This document shows positions 19,927 through 29,169 of a stretch of DNA of 64,000 bases, piece by piece (the stretch's first letter is position 1; the number at the start of each line of letters is the position of its first letter). Source of the stretch: Paenimyroides tangerinum (lineage in GTDB: Bacteria; Bacteroidota; Bacteroidia; Flavobacteriales; Flavobacteriaceae); assembly GCF_003865405.1 (NCBI RefSeq), contig NZ_RQVQ01000014.1, forward strand, positions 1 to 64,000, read 5' to 3'. The notes beneath the pieces are model-generated. The model was not told the DNA's origin and searched no databases. It worked only from the letters and a program-made list of their open reading frames with translations. Both the position numbers and the translations under genes were made by a program.

Positions 19927-20379
19927 TTATAAAGATACTACTTCTCCTCCAGCTGCTTCGATAGCCGCTTGTGCAGATGCAGTAAATTTGTGAGCAGTAA
20001 CTTTCAATTTAGACTTAAGCTCTCCTCTTCCCAAAATCTTTACTAAGCTCTTTTTAGAAGTTAATCCATTTTCTACTAACGTGTTGAAATCAACAGTGTC
20101 AGTTATAATTCCATTATCAACCATTAATTGTAAAGTATCAAGGTTAATCCCTACGTACTCAACTCTGTTGATATTTTTAAAACCAAATTTAGGTACACGT
20201 CTCTGTAAAGGCATTTGCCCTCCTTCAAAACCAATTTTCTTAGAATAACCTGAACGAGATTTAGCTCCTTTGTGACCTCTTGTAGAAGTACCACCTTTAC
20301 CAGAACCTTCTCCGCGTCCTACTCTTTTATTTTGATTATGTACAGAACCGATTGCTGGTTGTAAATTACTTAAATTCAT
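19927..20379 (-). CDS. rplO: 50S ribosomal protein L15
   Basis: L15, 150 residues from the ATG at 20379 (MNLSNLQPAIGS, the usual start; an ATG two codons upstream is possible). The glycine-rich N-terminal arm GRGEGSGKGGTSTRGHKGAK threads into the 23S rRNA, and QMPLQRRVPKFGF marks the family. It lies 10 bases after rpmD and 13 before secY. Confidence 0.96.
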   Translation of the reverse strand: MNLSNLQPAIGSVHNQNKRVGRGEGSGKGGTSTRGHKGAKSRSGYSKKIGFEGGQMPLQRRVPKFGFKNINRVEYVGINLDTLQLMVDNGIITDTVDFNTLVENGLTSKKSLVKILGRGELKSKLKVTAHKFTASAQAAIEAAGGEVVSL

Positions 20380-20389
20380 ATTCAATAAA

Positions 20390-20572
20390 TTAATTAATTT
20401 CTTCTACAGAAACCAAATGTTGAACTTTATTTACCATTCCTTTGATAGCTGGTGTATTATCATGCTCAACAACTTGTCCCATTTTACGTAATCCTAAAGC
20501 CGCTAACGTTCTTTTTTGATTCTCAGGACAATTGATTTTGCTTCTTACTTGTTTTACTTTAATTTTTGACAT
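20390..20572 (-). CDS. rpmD: 50S ribosomal protein L30
   Basis: L30, 60 residues from the ATG at 20572 (MSKIKVKQVRSKINCPENQK). A frame extension of three codons would begin with TTG and is not needed. It has the conserved LAALGLRKMGQVVEHDNTP. rpmD is absent from some bacterial lineages but is kept here between rpsE and rplO, in the normal order. Confidence 0.95.
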   Translation of the reverse strand: MSKIKVKQVRSKINCPENQKRTLAALGLRKMGQVVEHDNTPAIKGMVNKVQHLVSVEEIN

Positions 20573-20583
20573 AATACTCAAAA

Positions 20584-21108
20584 TTAAGATTTAAATACTT
20601 TCTCTAAAGAAATTCCTCTTTGTTTTGCAACAGTAAGAGCACTTCTCATTTGTAATAAAGCATCAAAAGTTGCTTTAACTACGTTATGAGGGTTTGAAGA
20701 TCCTTGAGATTTTGATAATACATTGTGAATCCCTACAGATTCTAATACTGAACGTACAGAACCACCAGCAATTACTCCAGTACCTAATGAAGCAGGAATT
20801 AAGAAAACTCTTGCACCACCAAATTTACCTTTTTGCTCGTGAGGAATAGTACTTCCATTTAATGGAATACGAACTAAGTTTTTCTTAGCATCTTCTACTG
20901 CTTTCGCAATTGCTTCAGAAACATCTTTTGATTTACCTAAACCATGACCCACTACACCGTTTTCGTCACCTACTACAACTACAGCAGAGAACCCGAAAGC
21001 TCTACCACCTTTAGTTACTTTAGTAACACGGTTTACACTAACTAAACGATCTTTTAAATCAAGACCACTTGGTTTTACAAATTCTACGTTTTTATAATTT
21101 TGATACAT
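20584..21108 (-). CDS. rpsE: 30S ribosomal protein S5
   Basis: S5, 174 residues, has the N-terminal double-stranded RNA-binding domain ([21 protein letters not shown], near 23-43) and the C-terminal S5 domain ([22 protein letters not shown]-type segment). It affects decoding fidelity in the small subunit. It lies in the spc-like part of the run, 6 bases after rplR. Confidence 0.97.
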   Translation of the reverse strand: MYQNYKNVEFVKPSGLDLKDRLVSVNRVTKVTKGGRAFGFSAVVVVGDENGVVGHGLGKSKDVSEAIAKAVEDAKKNLVRIPLNGSTIPHEQKGKFGGARVFLIPASLGTGVIAGGSVRSVLESVGIHNVLSKSQGSSNPHNVVKATFDALLQMRSALTVAKQRGISLEKVFKS

Positions 21109-21114
21109 AACTAA

Positions 21115-21465
21115 TTAGAATTTTAATCCAGCTTCTCTAGCTCCGTCAGCTAATGATTTAACACGTCCGTGGTATAAATATCCACCTCTATCAAAAGAGA
21201 TTGTATCGATACCAGCTTTTAAAGCTTTCTCTGCGATAAGTTTTCCAACTGATGCAGCAGTTTCAATTTTGGTTGTTCCGGTTACTCCTGCTTCTCTTGA
21301 AGATGCAGCTACTAGAGTTGTTCCGTTTACGTCATCTACGATTTGAGCATAGATTTCTTTATTGCTTCTAAATACAGATAATCTTGGTCTAGCAGCTGTA
21401 CCACTAACGATTTTTCTAACTCTGTATTTAATTCTTTGTCTTCTTTCAGATTTGTTTAATGACAT
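21115..21465 (-). CDS. rplR: 50S ribosomal protein L18
   Basis: L18, 116 residues, binds 5S rRNA. Family features are the basic N-terminus ([18 protein letters not shown]), [20 protein letters not shown] and the C-terminal [20 protein letters not shown]. Length is normal. It lies between rplF and rpsE with short spacers. Confidence 0.97.
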   Translation of the reverse strand: MSLNKSERRQRIKYRVRKIVSGTAARPRLSVFRSNKEIYAQIVDDVNGTTLVAASSREAGVTGTTKIETAASVGKLIAEKALKAGIDTISFDRGGYLYHGRVKSLADGAREAGLKF

Positions 21466-21476
21466 GGTCTTAATTT

Positions 21477-22019
21477 TTAAGCTGATTTACCTGCTTTTCT
21501 TCTTAACTCTTCTCCAACAAACTTAATTCCTTTTCCTTTGTAAGGCTCTGGTTTACGGAAAGAACGAATCTTTGCAGCCACTTGTCCTAAAAGTTGTTTG
21601 TCTGAAGAAATTAATTTAACGATTGGGTTTTTACCTTTTTCAGAAATAGTTTCTACAGTCACTTCTGAAACAATATCTAAAACGATATTGTGTGAAAAAC
21701 CTAAAGCTAAATCTAAAACTTGACCTTGATTAGATGCACGGTAACCCACACCAACTAATTCAAGAGATTTAGTAAATCCTTCTGTTACACCAACAATCAT
21801 ATTGTTGATTAAACTTCTATATAAACCGTGTTTAGATCTCAAATCTTTAGCGTCAGAAGAACGCTCAACGATAACTTGTCCTTCTTCTACTTTTACAGTT
21901 ACATCAGAGTAAGACTGTGAAAGCTCTCCTAATTTTCCTTTTACTACAACAACACCTTCGTTAACAGTAACTGTAACATCAGCAGGAATTGTAATTGGAT
22001 TTTTACCTATTCTTGACAT
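21477..22019 (-). CDS. rplF: 50S ribosomal protein L6
   Basis: L6, 180 residues, has two similar alpha/beta domains and lies near the factor-binding site. It begins [17 protein letters not shown] and ends with the family signature [24 protein letters not shown] (in two parts around residues 155-180). Spacing to rpsH is 16 bases. Confidence 0.97.
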   Translation of the reverse strand: MSRIGKNPITIPADVTVTVNEGVVVVKGKLGELSQSYSDVTVKVEEGQVIVERSSDAKDLRSKHGLYRSLINNMIVGVTEGFTKSLELVGVGYRASNQGQVLDLALGFSHNIVLDIVSEVTVETISEKGKNPIVKLISSDKQLLGQVAAKIRSFRKPEPYKGKGIKFVGEELRRKAGKSA

Positions 22020-22035
22020 TTCTATAGTCTTTTTA

Positions 22036-22434
22036 TTAGTATACGTAACAGATTACTTCACCACCAACATTTAACTGTTTAGCTTTTTTACCTGTCATTA
22101 AACCTTTAGATGTTGAAACAATAGCAATACCTAAACCATTTAAAATTCTAGGTAAATCTGCCGACGAAGCATATTTACGTAACCCTGGTTTACTAATTCT
22201 TTGGATATCTCTGATAACTGACTCTTTCGTGTCTTTATCATATTTTAAAGCAATTTTGATTGTACCTTGAACAGTATCATTTTCAAATTTGTAGCTTAAA
22301 ATATATCCTTGTTCGAATAAAATTTTTGTAATTTCTTTTTTGAAATTAGATGCAGGAATCTCAACAACTCTATGGTTTGCACGAACTGCATTTCTAATTC
22401 TTGTTAAGAAATCTGCGATAGGATCTGTATACAT
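22036..22434 (-). CDS. rpsH: 30S ribosomal protein S8
   Basis: S8, 132 residues, starts [20 protein letters not shown] and ends with the rRNA-binding [22 protein letters not shown]. In Escherichia coli S8 also represses the spc operon through mRNA. A 60-base spacer, longer than its neighbours, separates it from rpsN; it can form a weak stem (AATTG/CAATT) but no strong structure. Confidence 0.96.
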   Translation of the reverse strand: MYTDPIADFLTRIRNAVRANHRVVEIPASNFKKEITKILFEQGYILSYKFENDTVQGTIKIALKYDKDTKESVIRDIQRISKPGLRKYASSADLPRILNGLGIAIVSTSKGLMTGKKAKQLNVGGEVICYVY

Positions 22435-22494
22435 AATGTATGATTTACGGTTACGGTTTTCAAATTAATTGAACCTACAACCAATTAAAATTTT

Positions 22495-22764
22495 TTACCA
22501 ACTTGCTTTTTTAACTCCAGGAATTAATCCTTGATTAGCCATTTCACGGAATGTAACACGTGAAAGACCGAACTGACGCATATACCCTCTTGGACGACCA
22601 GTTAATTTACAACGATTGTGTAAACGTACTGGAGATGCATTTTTAGGTAATTTTTGTAACGCTTCGTAATCACCAGCTTCTTTTAAAGCTTTACGTTTTG
22701 CAGCATATTTTGCAACTAACGCTTCTCTTTTAGCCTCACGGGCTTTCATTGATTCTTTAGCCAT
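22495..22764 (-). CDS. rpsN: 30S ribosomal protein S14 (zinc-free form)
   Basis: S14, 89 residues, is the long type without the two CxxC zinc motifs. It shows [20 protein letters not shown] and [18 protein letters not shown]. It lies 3 bases after rplE. Together with L36 it means the cluster carries zinc-independent versions of two proteins that in many bacteria bind zinc. Confidence 0.97.
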   Translation of the reverse strand: MAKESMKAREAKREALVAKYAAKRKALKEAGDYEALQKLPKNASPVRLHNRCKLTGRPRGYMRQFGLSRVTFREMANQGLIPGVKKASW

Positions 22765-22767
22765 GCT

Positions 22768-23319
22768 TTAGTTCTTTTTAAAAGGTAATCCTAGTTCAGA
22801 AAGTAATGATTTTGCTTCTTTGTCTGTTTCAGCAGATGTAACGAAGGTAATATCAAAACCAGCAATTTTGTTAACTTTATCGATATCAATTTCTGGGAAA
22901 ATGATTTGCTCAACGATACCTAAGTTATAGTTTCCTCTACCGTCAAATCCATTAGATTTGATACCAGAAAAATCTCTTACACGTGGTAATGAAGAAGTAA
23001 CTAGACGATCTAAAAACTCGTACATTTTTTCTCCACGTAAAGTAACCTTAGCACCAATTGGCATTCCTTTTCTTAATTTGAAAGAAGCAACGTCTTTCTT
23101 AGAAATTGTAGCAACTGCTTTTTGTCCAGTAATTTTAGTTAATTCCTCTACAGCGTAGTCAACTAATTTTTTATCTGAAACTGCAGCTCCAACTCCACGG
23201 CTTACAACAATTTTCTCAAGTTTAGGAACTTGCATCACATTTTTGTAACCGAATTCTTCAGTTAGAGCAGAGATAACTCTGTCTCTATATTCTTGTTTAA
23301 GTCTTGGTATATAAGTCAT
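22768..23319 (-). CDS. rplE: 50S ribosomal protein L5
   Basis: L5, 183 residues, binds 5S rRNA in the central protuberance. It starts [19 protein letters not shown]; the family segments [17 protein letters not shown] and [20 protein letters not shown] are clear. It follows rplX by 2 bases and precedes rpsN by 3. Confidence 0.97.
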   Translation of the reverse strand: MTYIPRLKQEYRDRVISALTEEFGYKNVMQVPKLEKIVVSRGVGAAVSDKKLVDYAVEELTKITGQKAVATISKKDVASFKLRKGMPIGAKVTLRGEKMYEFLDRLVTSSLPRVRDFSGIKSNGFDGRGNYNLGIVEQIIFPEIDIDKVNKIAGFDITFVTSAETDKEAKSLLSELGLPFKKN

Positions 23320-23321
23320 GA

Positions 23322-23636
23322 CTATAATACTTGATTAGATTTTTTAGAAACTCTTACTTTCTTATCACCTTCCATTCTGTAAGCTACTTTAGTAGTTTCG
23401 TTAGTTTTTGGATCAACTAACTGAATGTTTGAGATTTGAATTGCAGCTTCTTTCTTAACAATTCCACCTTGAGGATTTGTAGCACTTGGTTTTGTATGTT
23501 TCGAAACCATGTTTACACCTTCAACGATTGCTTTGTTTTTATCACGTAATACACGTAAAACCTTTCCTTCTGAACCTTTATGGTCACCAGCGATAACTCT
23601 AACGATATCTCCTGATTTAATTTTTAGCTTTATCAT
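23322..23636 (-). CDS. rplX: 50S ribosomal protein L24
   Basis: L24, 104 residues, is an early assembly protein near the exit tunnel. The KOW motif is at the N-terminus ([20 protein letters not shown]), followed by [20 protein letters not shown]. Length is normal. It lies 12 bases after rplN. Confidence 0.97.
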   Translation of the reverse strand: MIKLKIKSGDIVRVIAGDHKGSEGKVLRVLRDKNKAIVEGVNMVSKHTKPSATNPQGGIVKKEAAIQISNIQLVDPKTNETTKVAYRMEGDKKVRVSKKSNQVL

Positions 23637-23648
23637 CTTAATTACGAA

Positions 23649-24017
23649 TTAAAGCACTTCTGGTGCTAATGATACAATTTTCATGAATTGTTTTTCACGA
23701 AGTTCTCTTGCAACAGGACCAAAAACACGAGTTCCTCTCATTTCTCCAGCAGCATTCAACAATACGCAAGCGTTATCATCGAATCTGATGTAAGAACCAT
23801 CAGCTCTTCTCACTTCTTTTTTGGTACGTACAACAACTGCAGTAGATACTGTTCCTTTTTTAACATTACTGTTAGGAGCAGCGTCTTTAATAGCTACTAC
23901 AATTTTATCTCCAACAGAGGCATAACGACGTTTCGTTCCTCCTAAAACACGGATAGTCAAAACTTCTTTTGCTCCTGTGTTATCTGCTACTTTTAATCTA
24001 GATTCCTGTTGTAACAT
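23649..24017 (-). CDS. rplN: 50S ribosomal protein L14
   Basis: L14, 122 residues, forms an intersubunit bridge. It begins [20 protein letters not shown] and carries [20 protein letters not shown] and [20 protein letters not shown]. It lies 2 bases after rpsQ in the S10-spc order. Confidence 0.97.
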   Translation of the reverse strand: MLQQESRLKVADNTGAKEVLTIRVLGGTKRRYASVGDKIVVAIKDAAPNSNVKKGTVSTAVVVRTKKEVRRADGSYIRFDDNACVLLNAAGEMRGTRVFGPVARELREKQFMKIVSLAPEVL

Positions 24018-24019
24018 AA

Positions 24020-24277
24020 TTATTTCGCTCTTTCAATGATTTCAACTAATCTCCAACATTTGTTTTTAGATAAAGGACGTGTTTCCATGATCTTTACCGT
24101 ATCTCCAATGTTACAGTCGTTTAATTCGTCGTGTGCAACATATTTCTTAGTTTTCAACACGAACTTTCCGTATAATGGGTGTTTTACTCTTTTAGTTTCA
24201 GAAACAACGATTGATTTCGTCATTTTGTTACTAGTAACAACACCTATTCTTTCTTTTCTTAAATTTCTTTTTTCCAT
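24020..24277 (-). CDS. rpsQ: 30S ribosomal protein S17
   Basis: S17, 85 residues, an OB-fold protein needed early in small-subunit assembly. The segments [18 protein letters not shown]-like N-terminus, [20 protein letters not shown] and [19 protein letters not shown] are typical. It is followed after 2 bases by rplN. Confidence 0.96.
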   Translation of the reverse strand: MEKRNLRKERIGVVTSNKMTKSIVVSETKRVKHPLYGKFVLKTKKYVAHDELNDCNIGDTVKIMETRPLSKNKCWRLVEIIERAK

Positions 24278-24294
24278 CTTTCAGCAGAATACAA

Positions 24295-24483
24295 TTATTG
24301 TAACTTTTTGCTTAGCTCAGTATTAACTCTAGCGATAGTTCTTCTTAAAGATCTAATTTGTAGAGGATTCTCAATAGGAGAAATAGTGTGAGCTGATTTT
24401 AGGTCGGTATAAGTTTTCTTTAACTGACTAAGTTTTTCTTGTAACTCAGCTGCAGATAGATTAATTATCTCTGATTGTTTCAT
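24295..24483 (-). CDS. rpmC: 50S ribosomal protein L29
   Basis: L29, 62 residues from the ATG at 24483 (MKQSEIINLSAAELQEKL). A longer frame to 24519 would overlap the end of rplP and adds twelve residues not found in the family, so it is rejected. The all-helical protein sits at the tunnel exit and helps bind targeting factors. Confidence 0.95.
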   Translation of the reverse strand: MKQSEIINLSAAELQEKLSQLKKTYTDLKSAHTISPIENPLQIRSLRRTIARVNTELSKKLQ

Positions 24484-24496
24484 AATATTCATTAGA

Positions 24497-24916
24497 TTAT
24501 GCTTCGAAATCTCTAGCAACGATAAACTTAGTTTTTACTGGTAGTTTTTGTGCTGCTAAGCGTAACGCTTCTTTAGCTACTGCTAATGGCACTCCTCCTA
24601 CTTCAAACATAATTCTTCCTGGTTTAACAACTGCAGCCCAATATTCAACTGCACCTTTACCTTTACCCATACGTACTTCTAAAGGCTTTTTAGTAATAGG
24701 CTTGTCTGGGAAAATTTTGATCCACAATTGACCTTCTCTTTTCATGAAACGAGTTGCAGCAATACGTGCAGCTTCGATTTGGCGAGAAGTAATGAATGAA
24801 TAATCTAAAGATTTAATACCAAACATTCCGTTTGAAAGCTCATGTCCTCTTTGAGACACTCCCTTCATTTTACCTTTCTGTACCTTACGGTATTTTGTTC
24901 TTTTAGGCTGTAACAT
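24497..24916 (-). CDS. rplP: 50S ribosomal protein L16
   Basis: L16, 139 residues, lies near the A site and is essential for peptidyl transfer. It starts [19 protein letters not shown] and contains [20 protein letters not shown] and the [18 protein letters not shown] loop. It stands between rpsC and rpmC. Confidence 0.97.
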   Translation of the reverse strand: MLQPKRTKYRKVQKGKMKGVSQRGHELSNGMFGIKSLDYSFITSRQIEAARIAATRFMKREGQLWIKIFPDKPITKKPLEVRMGKGKGAVEYWAAVVKPGRIMFEVGGVPLAVAKEALRLAAQKLPVKTKFIVARDFEA

Positions 24917-24934
24917 TTTTCTTTAGTTTAAAAA

Positions 24935-25663
24935 TTACTTTCTTTTGTTGCGTTGGTTCGGTTTTGATGGTCTTCCTGATCCTGAAGGTTTAGATGCTTT
25001 TTGCTTATCCATACCAGCTAACGGAGAAAGATCTCTTTTACCATAAACCTCACCTTTCATGATCCATACTTTAATACCCATTCTACCGTAAGTAGTGTGA
25101 GCTTCAGCTAAAGCATAATCAATATCAGCACGGAAAGTTGATAAAGGAATACGACCTTCTTTGAAGTTCTCTGAACGAGCCATTTCTGCCCCATTCAAAC
25201 GACCTGAAATTTGAACTTTCATACCTTCAGCGTTCATTCTCATTGCAGCCGCGATTGCCATTTTAATAGCACGACGATAAGAAATTCTTCCTTCGATTTG
25301 ACGAGCGATGCTTGTTGCAGCCAAATAAGCATCTAATTCTGGTCTTTTAATTTCAAAGATGTTGATTTGTACCTCTTTGTTAGTAATTTTCTTAAGTTCT
25401 TCTTTTAACTTGTCTACCTCTTGCCCACCTTTACCAATGATGATTCCAGGACGAGCTGTAGTGATAGTAACGGTTACAAGCTTTAAAGATCTCTCGATAA
25501 TTATTTTAGAAACACTAGCTTTTGCTAAACGAGCATGGATATACTTTCTGATTTTTGCATCTTCAGCAAGTTTATCACCATAATCATTTCCACCGTACCA
25601 GTTTGAGTCCCATCCTCTGATGATACCAAGGCGATTTCCGATTGGATTTGTCTTTTGTCCCAT
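24935..25663 (-). CDS. rpsC: 30S ribosomal protein S3
   Basis: S3, 242 residues, is part of the mRNA entry channel. It begins [20 protein letters not shown], has the KH domain with [18 protein letters not shown], and the C-terminal domain with [21 protein letters not shown] basic, serine-rich tail ([21 protein letters not shown], about 20 residues) extends the core. Confidence 0.97.
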   Translation of the reverse strand: MGQKTNPIGNRLGIIRGWDSNWYGGNDYGDKLAEDAKIRKYIHARLAKASVSKIIIERSLKLVTVTITTARPGIIIGKGGQEVDKLKEELKKITNKEVQINIFEIKRPELDAYLAATSIARQIEGRISYRRAIKMAIAAAMRMNAEGMKVQISGRLNGAEMARSENFKEGRIPLSTFRADIDYALAEAHTTYGRMGIKVWIMKGEVYGKRDLSPLAGMDKQKASKPSGSGRPSKPNQRNKRK

Positions 25664-25671
25664 ACTGTTTA

Positions 25672-26082
25672 TTAATTGCTTTGTGTATTATTATTAGCTC
25701 CTAAAACGATAGTAACGTGGTTAGAGCGTTTTCTGATTCTGTGTGCACGACCTTGTGGTGCTGGACGTAATCTTTTTAACATCATACCTCCATCAACGCG
25801 GATCTCTTTTACAAATAATTCTGCTTCCTCGATATTTGCATCACTATTTTTAGCTTGCCAGTTAGCAATAGCTGATAATAATAGTTTTTCTAATCTTCCT
25901 GAAGCTTCTTTTGTACTAAATTTTAATATATTAAGAGCATTCTCAACTTTCTGACCTCTAACTAAATCTGCAACTAAACGCATTTTACGAGGTGAAGTTG
26001 GGCAATTGTTTAGCTTAGCAAAAGCAATACTCTTGTTTGCTTCTTTAATCTGCTCTGCTCTTTCTCTTTTACGAACTCCCAT
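25672..26082 (-). CDS. rplV: 50S ribosomal protein L22
   Basis: L22, 136 residues, whose hairpin lines the exit tunnel. The N-terminal extension ([18 protein letters not shown]) precedes the core [20 protein letters not shown], and [19 protein letters not shown] is the tunnel hairpin region. It lies 9 bases after rpsS and 8 before rpsC. Confidence 0.97.
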   Translation of the reverse strand: MGVRKRERAEQIKEANKSIAFAKLNNCPTSPRKMRLVADLVRGQKVENALNILKFSTKEASGRLEKLLLSAIANWQAKNSDANIEEAELFVKEIRVDGGMMLKRLRPAPQGRAHRIRKRSNHVTIVLGANNNTQSN

Positions 26083-26091
26083 AGCTTCTTA

Positions 26092-26370
26092 TTATTTTTT
26101 TCCTTTATTTTTTGCACCAGCGTGACCTCTAAAAGATCTTGTTGGCGAAAATTCTCCTAATTTATGTCCTACCATGTTTTCTGTTACGTAAACAGGTACA
26201 AATTGACGACCGTTATGAACAGCGATTGTTTGTCCAACGAAGTCAGGAGTAATCATAGATGCTCTTGACCAAGTTTTTACAACTGCTTTATTTCCATTTT
26301 CTGCGTTCGCTAAAACTTTTTTCTCAAGTTTAAAGTGAACAAAAGGTCCTTTCTTTAATGAACGTGCCAT
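26092..26370 (-). CDS. rpsS: 30S ribosomal protein S19
   Basis: S19, 92 residues, binds 16S rRNA in the head with S13. It begins [20 protein letters not shown] and shows [20 protein letters not shown]. Length and position between rplB and rplV are standard. Confidence 0.97.
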   Translation of the reverse strand: MARSLKKGPFVHFKLEKKVLANAENGNKAVVKTWSRASMITPDFVGQTIAVHNGRQFVPVYVTENMVGHKLGEFSPTRSFRGHAGAKNKGKK

Positions 26371-26379
26371 ACTTACTTA

Positions 26380-27204
26380 TTATTTCTTTCTACGTTCTAC
26401 AATATACTTACTACTTGCTTTAACTTTAGAACGAGTTCTATAACCCTTAGCTGGTAATCCTTTTCTTGAACGTGGGTGACCTCCTGAAGAGCGTCCTTCT
26501 CCACCTCCCATAGGGTGATCAACTGGGTTCATAGCAACCGGTCTTGTTCTAGGTCTTCTTCCTAACCATCTAGATCTACCAGCCTTACCTGATACAACTA
26601 ATTGATGATCTGAATTAGAAACTGCACCAATCATAGCCATACAAGTTAATAAGATTAAACGAATCTCACCAGAAGGCATTTTAATTGTAGCATATTTTCC
26701 ATCACGAGCAACTAACTGAGCAAAAGTACCTGCAGAACGAGCAATAACAGCTCCCTGTCCTGGACGTAACTCGATACAAGAAATAATTGTACCTAGAGGA
26801 ATTTTACTTAAAGGCATTGCATTTCCAACCTCAGGTTGTACATCTGCACCAGAAACTACAGTTTGTCCAACTTGTAATCCTGCCGGAGCAACGATATACG
26901 TTTTTTCTCCATCAGCATAAGCGATTAAAGAAATAAAAGCTGAACGGTTTGGATCGTACTCAATTGTTTTAACCACACCTGGAACTCCAGTTTTAGTTCT
27001 TTTAAAATCGATAATACGGTATCTTCTTTTATGACCACCACCGATATAACGCATGGTCATTTTTCCTTGACTATTTCTACCTCCAGAGTTTTTTATCGGT
27101 GCGATTAATGAACGCTCCGGCTTATCAGTTGTTATAGCGTCAAAACTATTTACAACTCTAAAACGCTGACCTGGGGTAATAGGTTTTAATTTTCTTACTG
27201 ACAT
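26380..27204 (-). CDS. rplB: 50S ribosomal protein L2
   Basis: L2, 274 residues, is needed for subunit joining and peptidyl transfer. The OB-fold and SH3-like domains are followed by the C-terminal signature [20 protein letters not shown], which holds the conserved histidine. It lies 5 bases after rplW. Confidence 0.98.
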   Translation of the reverse strand: MSVRKLKPITPGQRFRVVNSFDAITTDKPERSLIAPIKNSGGRNSQGKMTMRYIGGGHKRRYRIIDFKRTKTGVPGVVKTIEYDPNRSAFISLIAYADGEKTYIVAPAGLQVGQTVVSGADVQPEVGNAMPLSKIPLGTIISCIELRPGQGAVIARSAGTFAQLVARDGKYATIKMPSGEIRLILLTCMAMIGAVSNSDHQLVVSGKAGRSRWLGRRPRTRPVAMNPVDHPMGGGEGRSSGGHPRSRKGLPAKGYRTRSKVKASSKYIVERRKK

Positions 27205-27209
27205 TTTTA

Positions 27210-27500
27210 TTAGATATTAGTATAGAAATCTATTGTTTCTCCATCTTTTAGTTGAACTATTGCTTTCTTGTAAGCACTAGTTTTTCCACTAATCATACCA
27301 CTTTTAGTATACTTAGTTGATCTATCCGCTCTATAGTTCATTGTATTTACAGACACAACTGAAACTCCGTAAGCTGCTTCAACAGCTTTCTTGATAACAA
27401 TTTTATTTGCTTTTTTATTTACAATGAAACCAAAACGGTTGAATAATTCACCGTCTTTAGTTATTTTTTCGGTAATTATAGGTTTAATTATAGTACTCAT
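27210..27500 (-). CDS. rplW: 50S ribosomal protein L23
   Basis: L23, 96 residues, is at the tunnel exit where trigger factor and SRP dock. It begins [20 protein letters not shown] and carries [19 protein letters not shown]. It lies between rplD (7 bases) and rplB (5 bases). Confidence 0.96.
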   Translation of the reverse strand: MSTIIKPIITEKITKDGELFNRFGFIVNKKANKIVIKKAVEAAYGVSVVSVNTMNYRADRSTKYTKSGMISGKTSAYKKAIVQLKDGETIDFYTNI

Positions 27501-27507
27501 GTTCCTA

Positions 27508-28137
27508 TTATTTACTTAAATTATCTACAATTCCTGCTATAGAACCTTCAGTTAACACTAATGCATTATTATTCATAATTCCATAAGTACTTAACTCTGA
27601 AGAAGTTACAACAGAAGCTCTTTGTAAGTTACGAGATGACAAATATACATTTTTATTTGACTCACCCAACACTAATAAAGATTTTTTATTTTCTAACCCT
27701 AATGCTTTCAATACGTTAATGAAATTTTTAGTATTTGGAACATCAAATCCAAAATCTTCAACAACCATTAAACTTGCATCTTTTACTTTTAAAGAGAACG
27801 CCGATTTACGAGCTAATCTTTTTAAAGATTTATTCAACTTAAATGAATAACTTCTAGGTCTTGGTCCAAAAACTGTACCTCCTCCTTTAAACAAAGGGTT
27901 TTTAGCACTACCCGCACGAGCCGTACCTGTTCCTTTTTGTTTTTTGATCTTACGAGTAGAACCCGCAACTTCACTTCTTTCTTTCGCCTTATGCGTACCC
28001 TGTCTTTGATTTGCTAAATACTGCTTAACATCTAAATAGACAGCATGTTTATTAGGCTCAATTGCGAAAACTGAATCAGCTAATTGTACTGTTCTTCCAG
28101 TTTCTTTTCCGTTGATATCTAAAACTTTTACTTCCAT
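27508..28137 (-). CDS. rplD: 50S ribosomal protein L4
   Basis: L4, 209 residues, extends a loop into the exit tunnel; the loop region is RKIKKQKGTGTARAGSAKNP and GGGTVFGPRPRSYSFKLNK. In gammaproteobacteria L4 represses its own operon. Its ATG overlaps the rplC stop by one base (TAATG), so the two genes are translationally coupled. Confidence 0.97.
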   Translation of the reverse strand: MEVKVLDINGKETGRTVQLADSVFAIEPNKHAVYLDVKQYLANQRQGTHKAKERSEVAGSTRKIKKQKGTGTARAGSAKNPLFKGGGTVFGPRPRSYSFKLNKSLKRLARKSAFSLKVKDASLMVVEDFGFDVPNTKNFINVLKALGLENKKSLLVLGESNKNVYLSSRNLQRASVVTSSELSTYGIMNNNALVLTEGSIAGIVDNLSK

Positions 28138-28754
28138 TACTTCTGAACGATTACATAAGAGTTTTTGTGACCTGGAACTGCACCCTTAACTACTAATAAG
28201 TTTTTGTCAGCTACAACTTTTAAAACTCTAAGGTTTTGAACTGTTACATTAACTCCTCCCATTCTTCCTGCCATACGCATTCCTTTGAATACACGAGAAG
28301 GATAAGAAGAAGCTCCGATAGAACCAGGAGCTCTTAAACGGTTATGTTGTCCATGAGTAGCTTGTCCAACACCACCAAAACCGTGACGCTTAACAACCCC
28401 TTGGAAACCTTTACCTTTAGAAACACCTTGAACATCAACAAAGTCACCTTCGTTAAATAAATCTACAGTGATAACATCACCTAAATTATAAGCGTTTTCG
28501 AAATCTTGGAATTCAACGACTTTTCTCTTAACAGAAGTTCCTGCTTTTTTAAAGTGACCTAACTCAGCTTTGTTTGCATTTTTTTCTGCTTTGTCATCGA
28601 AACCAAGTTGAAACGCTTCATACCCGTCAACCTCATTGGTTCTGACTTGGGTAACGACACATGGACCTACCTCGATTACAGTACAAGGAATATTCTTCCC
28701 GTTCTCATCGAAAATACTAGTCATGCCGATTTTTTTACCAATTAACCCAGACAT
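28137..28754 (-). CDS. rplC: 50S ribosomal protein L3
   Basis: L3, 205 residues, is an early assembly protein near the peptidyl-transferase centre. It starts [20 protein letters not shown], and [21 protein letters not shown] plus [18 protein letters not shown] mark the family. A 98-base spacer before it holds a strong hairpin with a promoter-like loop (28787-28825), so it may begin a secondary transcript. Confidence 0.97.
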   Translation of the reverse strand: MSGLIGKKIGMTSIFDENGKNIPCTVIEVGPCVVTQVRTNEVDGYEAFQLGFDDKAEKNANKAELGHFKKAGTSVKRKVVEFQDFENAYNLGDVITVDLFNEGDFVDVQGVSKGKGFQGVVKRHGFGGVGQATHGQHNRLRAPGSIGASSYPSRVFKGMRMAGRMGGVNVTVQNLRVLKVVADKNLLVVKGAVPGHKNSYVIVQK

Positions 28755-28786
28755 AAATATAAATTAATAATTATTATACATAAATA

Positions 28787-28831
28787 ATTTCAAGCGTCGG
28801 CAAATATAATACCAACGCTTGAAATATACAA
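28787..28831 (-). promoter_or_regulatory. Hairpin with embedded promoter between rpsJ and rplC
   Basis: Fourteen bases (28787-28800) pair with 28812-28825 around an 11-base loop. One position is a G-U pair in the minus-strand RNA but a C-A mismatch in the plus strand, pointing to minus-strand function. The loop carries TATATTTG (28801-28808), and TTG lies 20 bases upstream (28829-28831), so the same DNA reads as a promoter. It may be an internal promoter, an attenuator or a protein-binding leader of rplC. Confidence 0.55.
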
Positions 28832-28852
28832 GCTATTTTAAATAAATTTTTA

Positions 28853-29158
28853 TCACACTTTTATTTCAACTTCAACTCCTGAAGGTAACTCTAATTTCAT
28901 TAGAGCATCAATCGTTTTTGAAGAAGAAGAATAAATATCTAATAATCTTTTATATGAACTCACTTCGAATTGCTCTCTTGACTTTTTATTAACGTGAGGA
29001 GAACGTAAAACAGTAAAGATTTTTTTATGAGTTGGTAACGGAATTGGACCTGTTACAACTGCTCCAGTACTTTTTACAGTTTTTACGATTTTTTCTGCTG
29101 ATTTATCAACCAACATATGATCGTAAGATTTTAATTTTATTCTGATTTTTTGACTCAT
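28853..29158 (-). CDS. rpsJ: 30S ribosomal protein S10
   Basis: S10, 101 residues, also known as NusE for its role in transcription antitermination. It begins [20 protein letters not shown] and has [20 protein letters not shown], with [14 protein letters not shown]. It directly follows fusA (11 bases); in many bacteria tuf stands between them, but it is absent here. Confidence 0.97.
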   Translation of the reverse strand: MSQKIRIKLKSYDHMLVDKSAEKIVKTVKSTGAVVTGPIPLPTHKKIFTVLRSPHVNKKSREQFEVSSYKRLLDIYSSSSKTIDALMKLELPSGVEVEIKV

Positions 29159-29169
29159 TTTCTTAAAAA

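Noticed and set aside
22435-22494. 60-base rpsH-rpsN spacer as a regulatory RNA
   Set aside because: Only a 5-pair stem can be drawn by eye; that is too weak to claim.
24036-24326. Plus-strand frames opposite ribosomal genes (also at 22958, 23688, 25359, 25676 and 31997)
   Set aside because: They are antisense shadows of highly conserved ribosomal proteins and have no family features, start context or spacing of genes.
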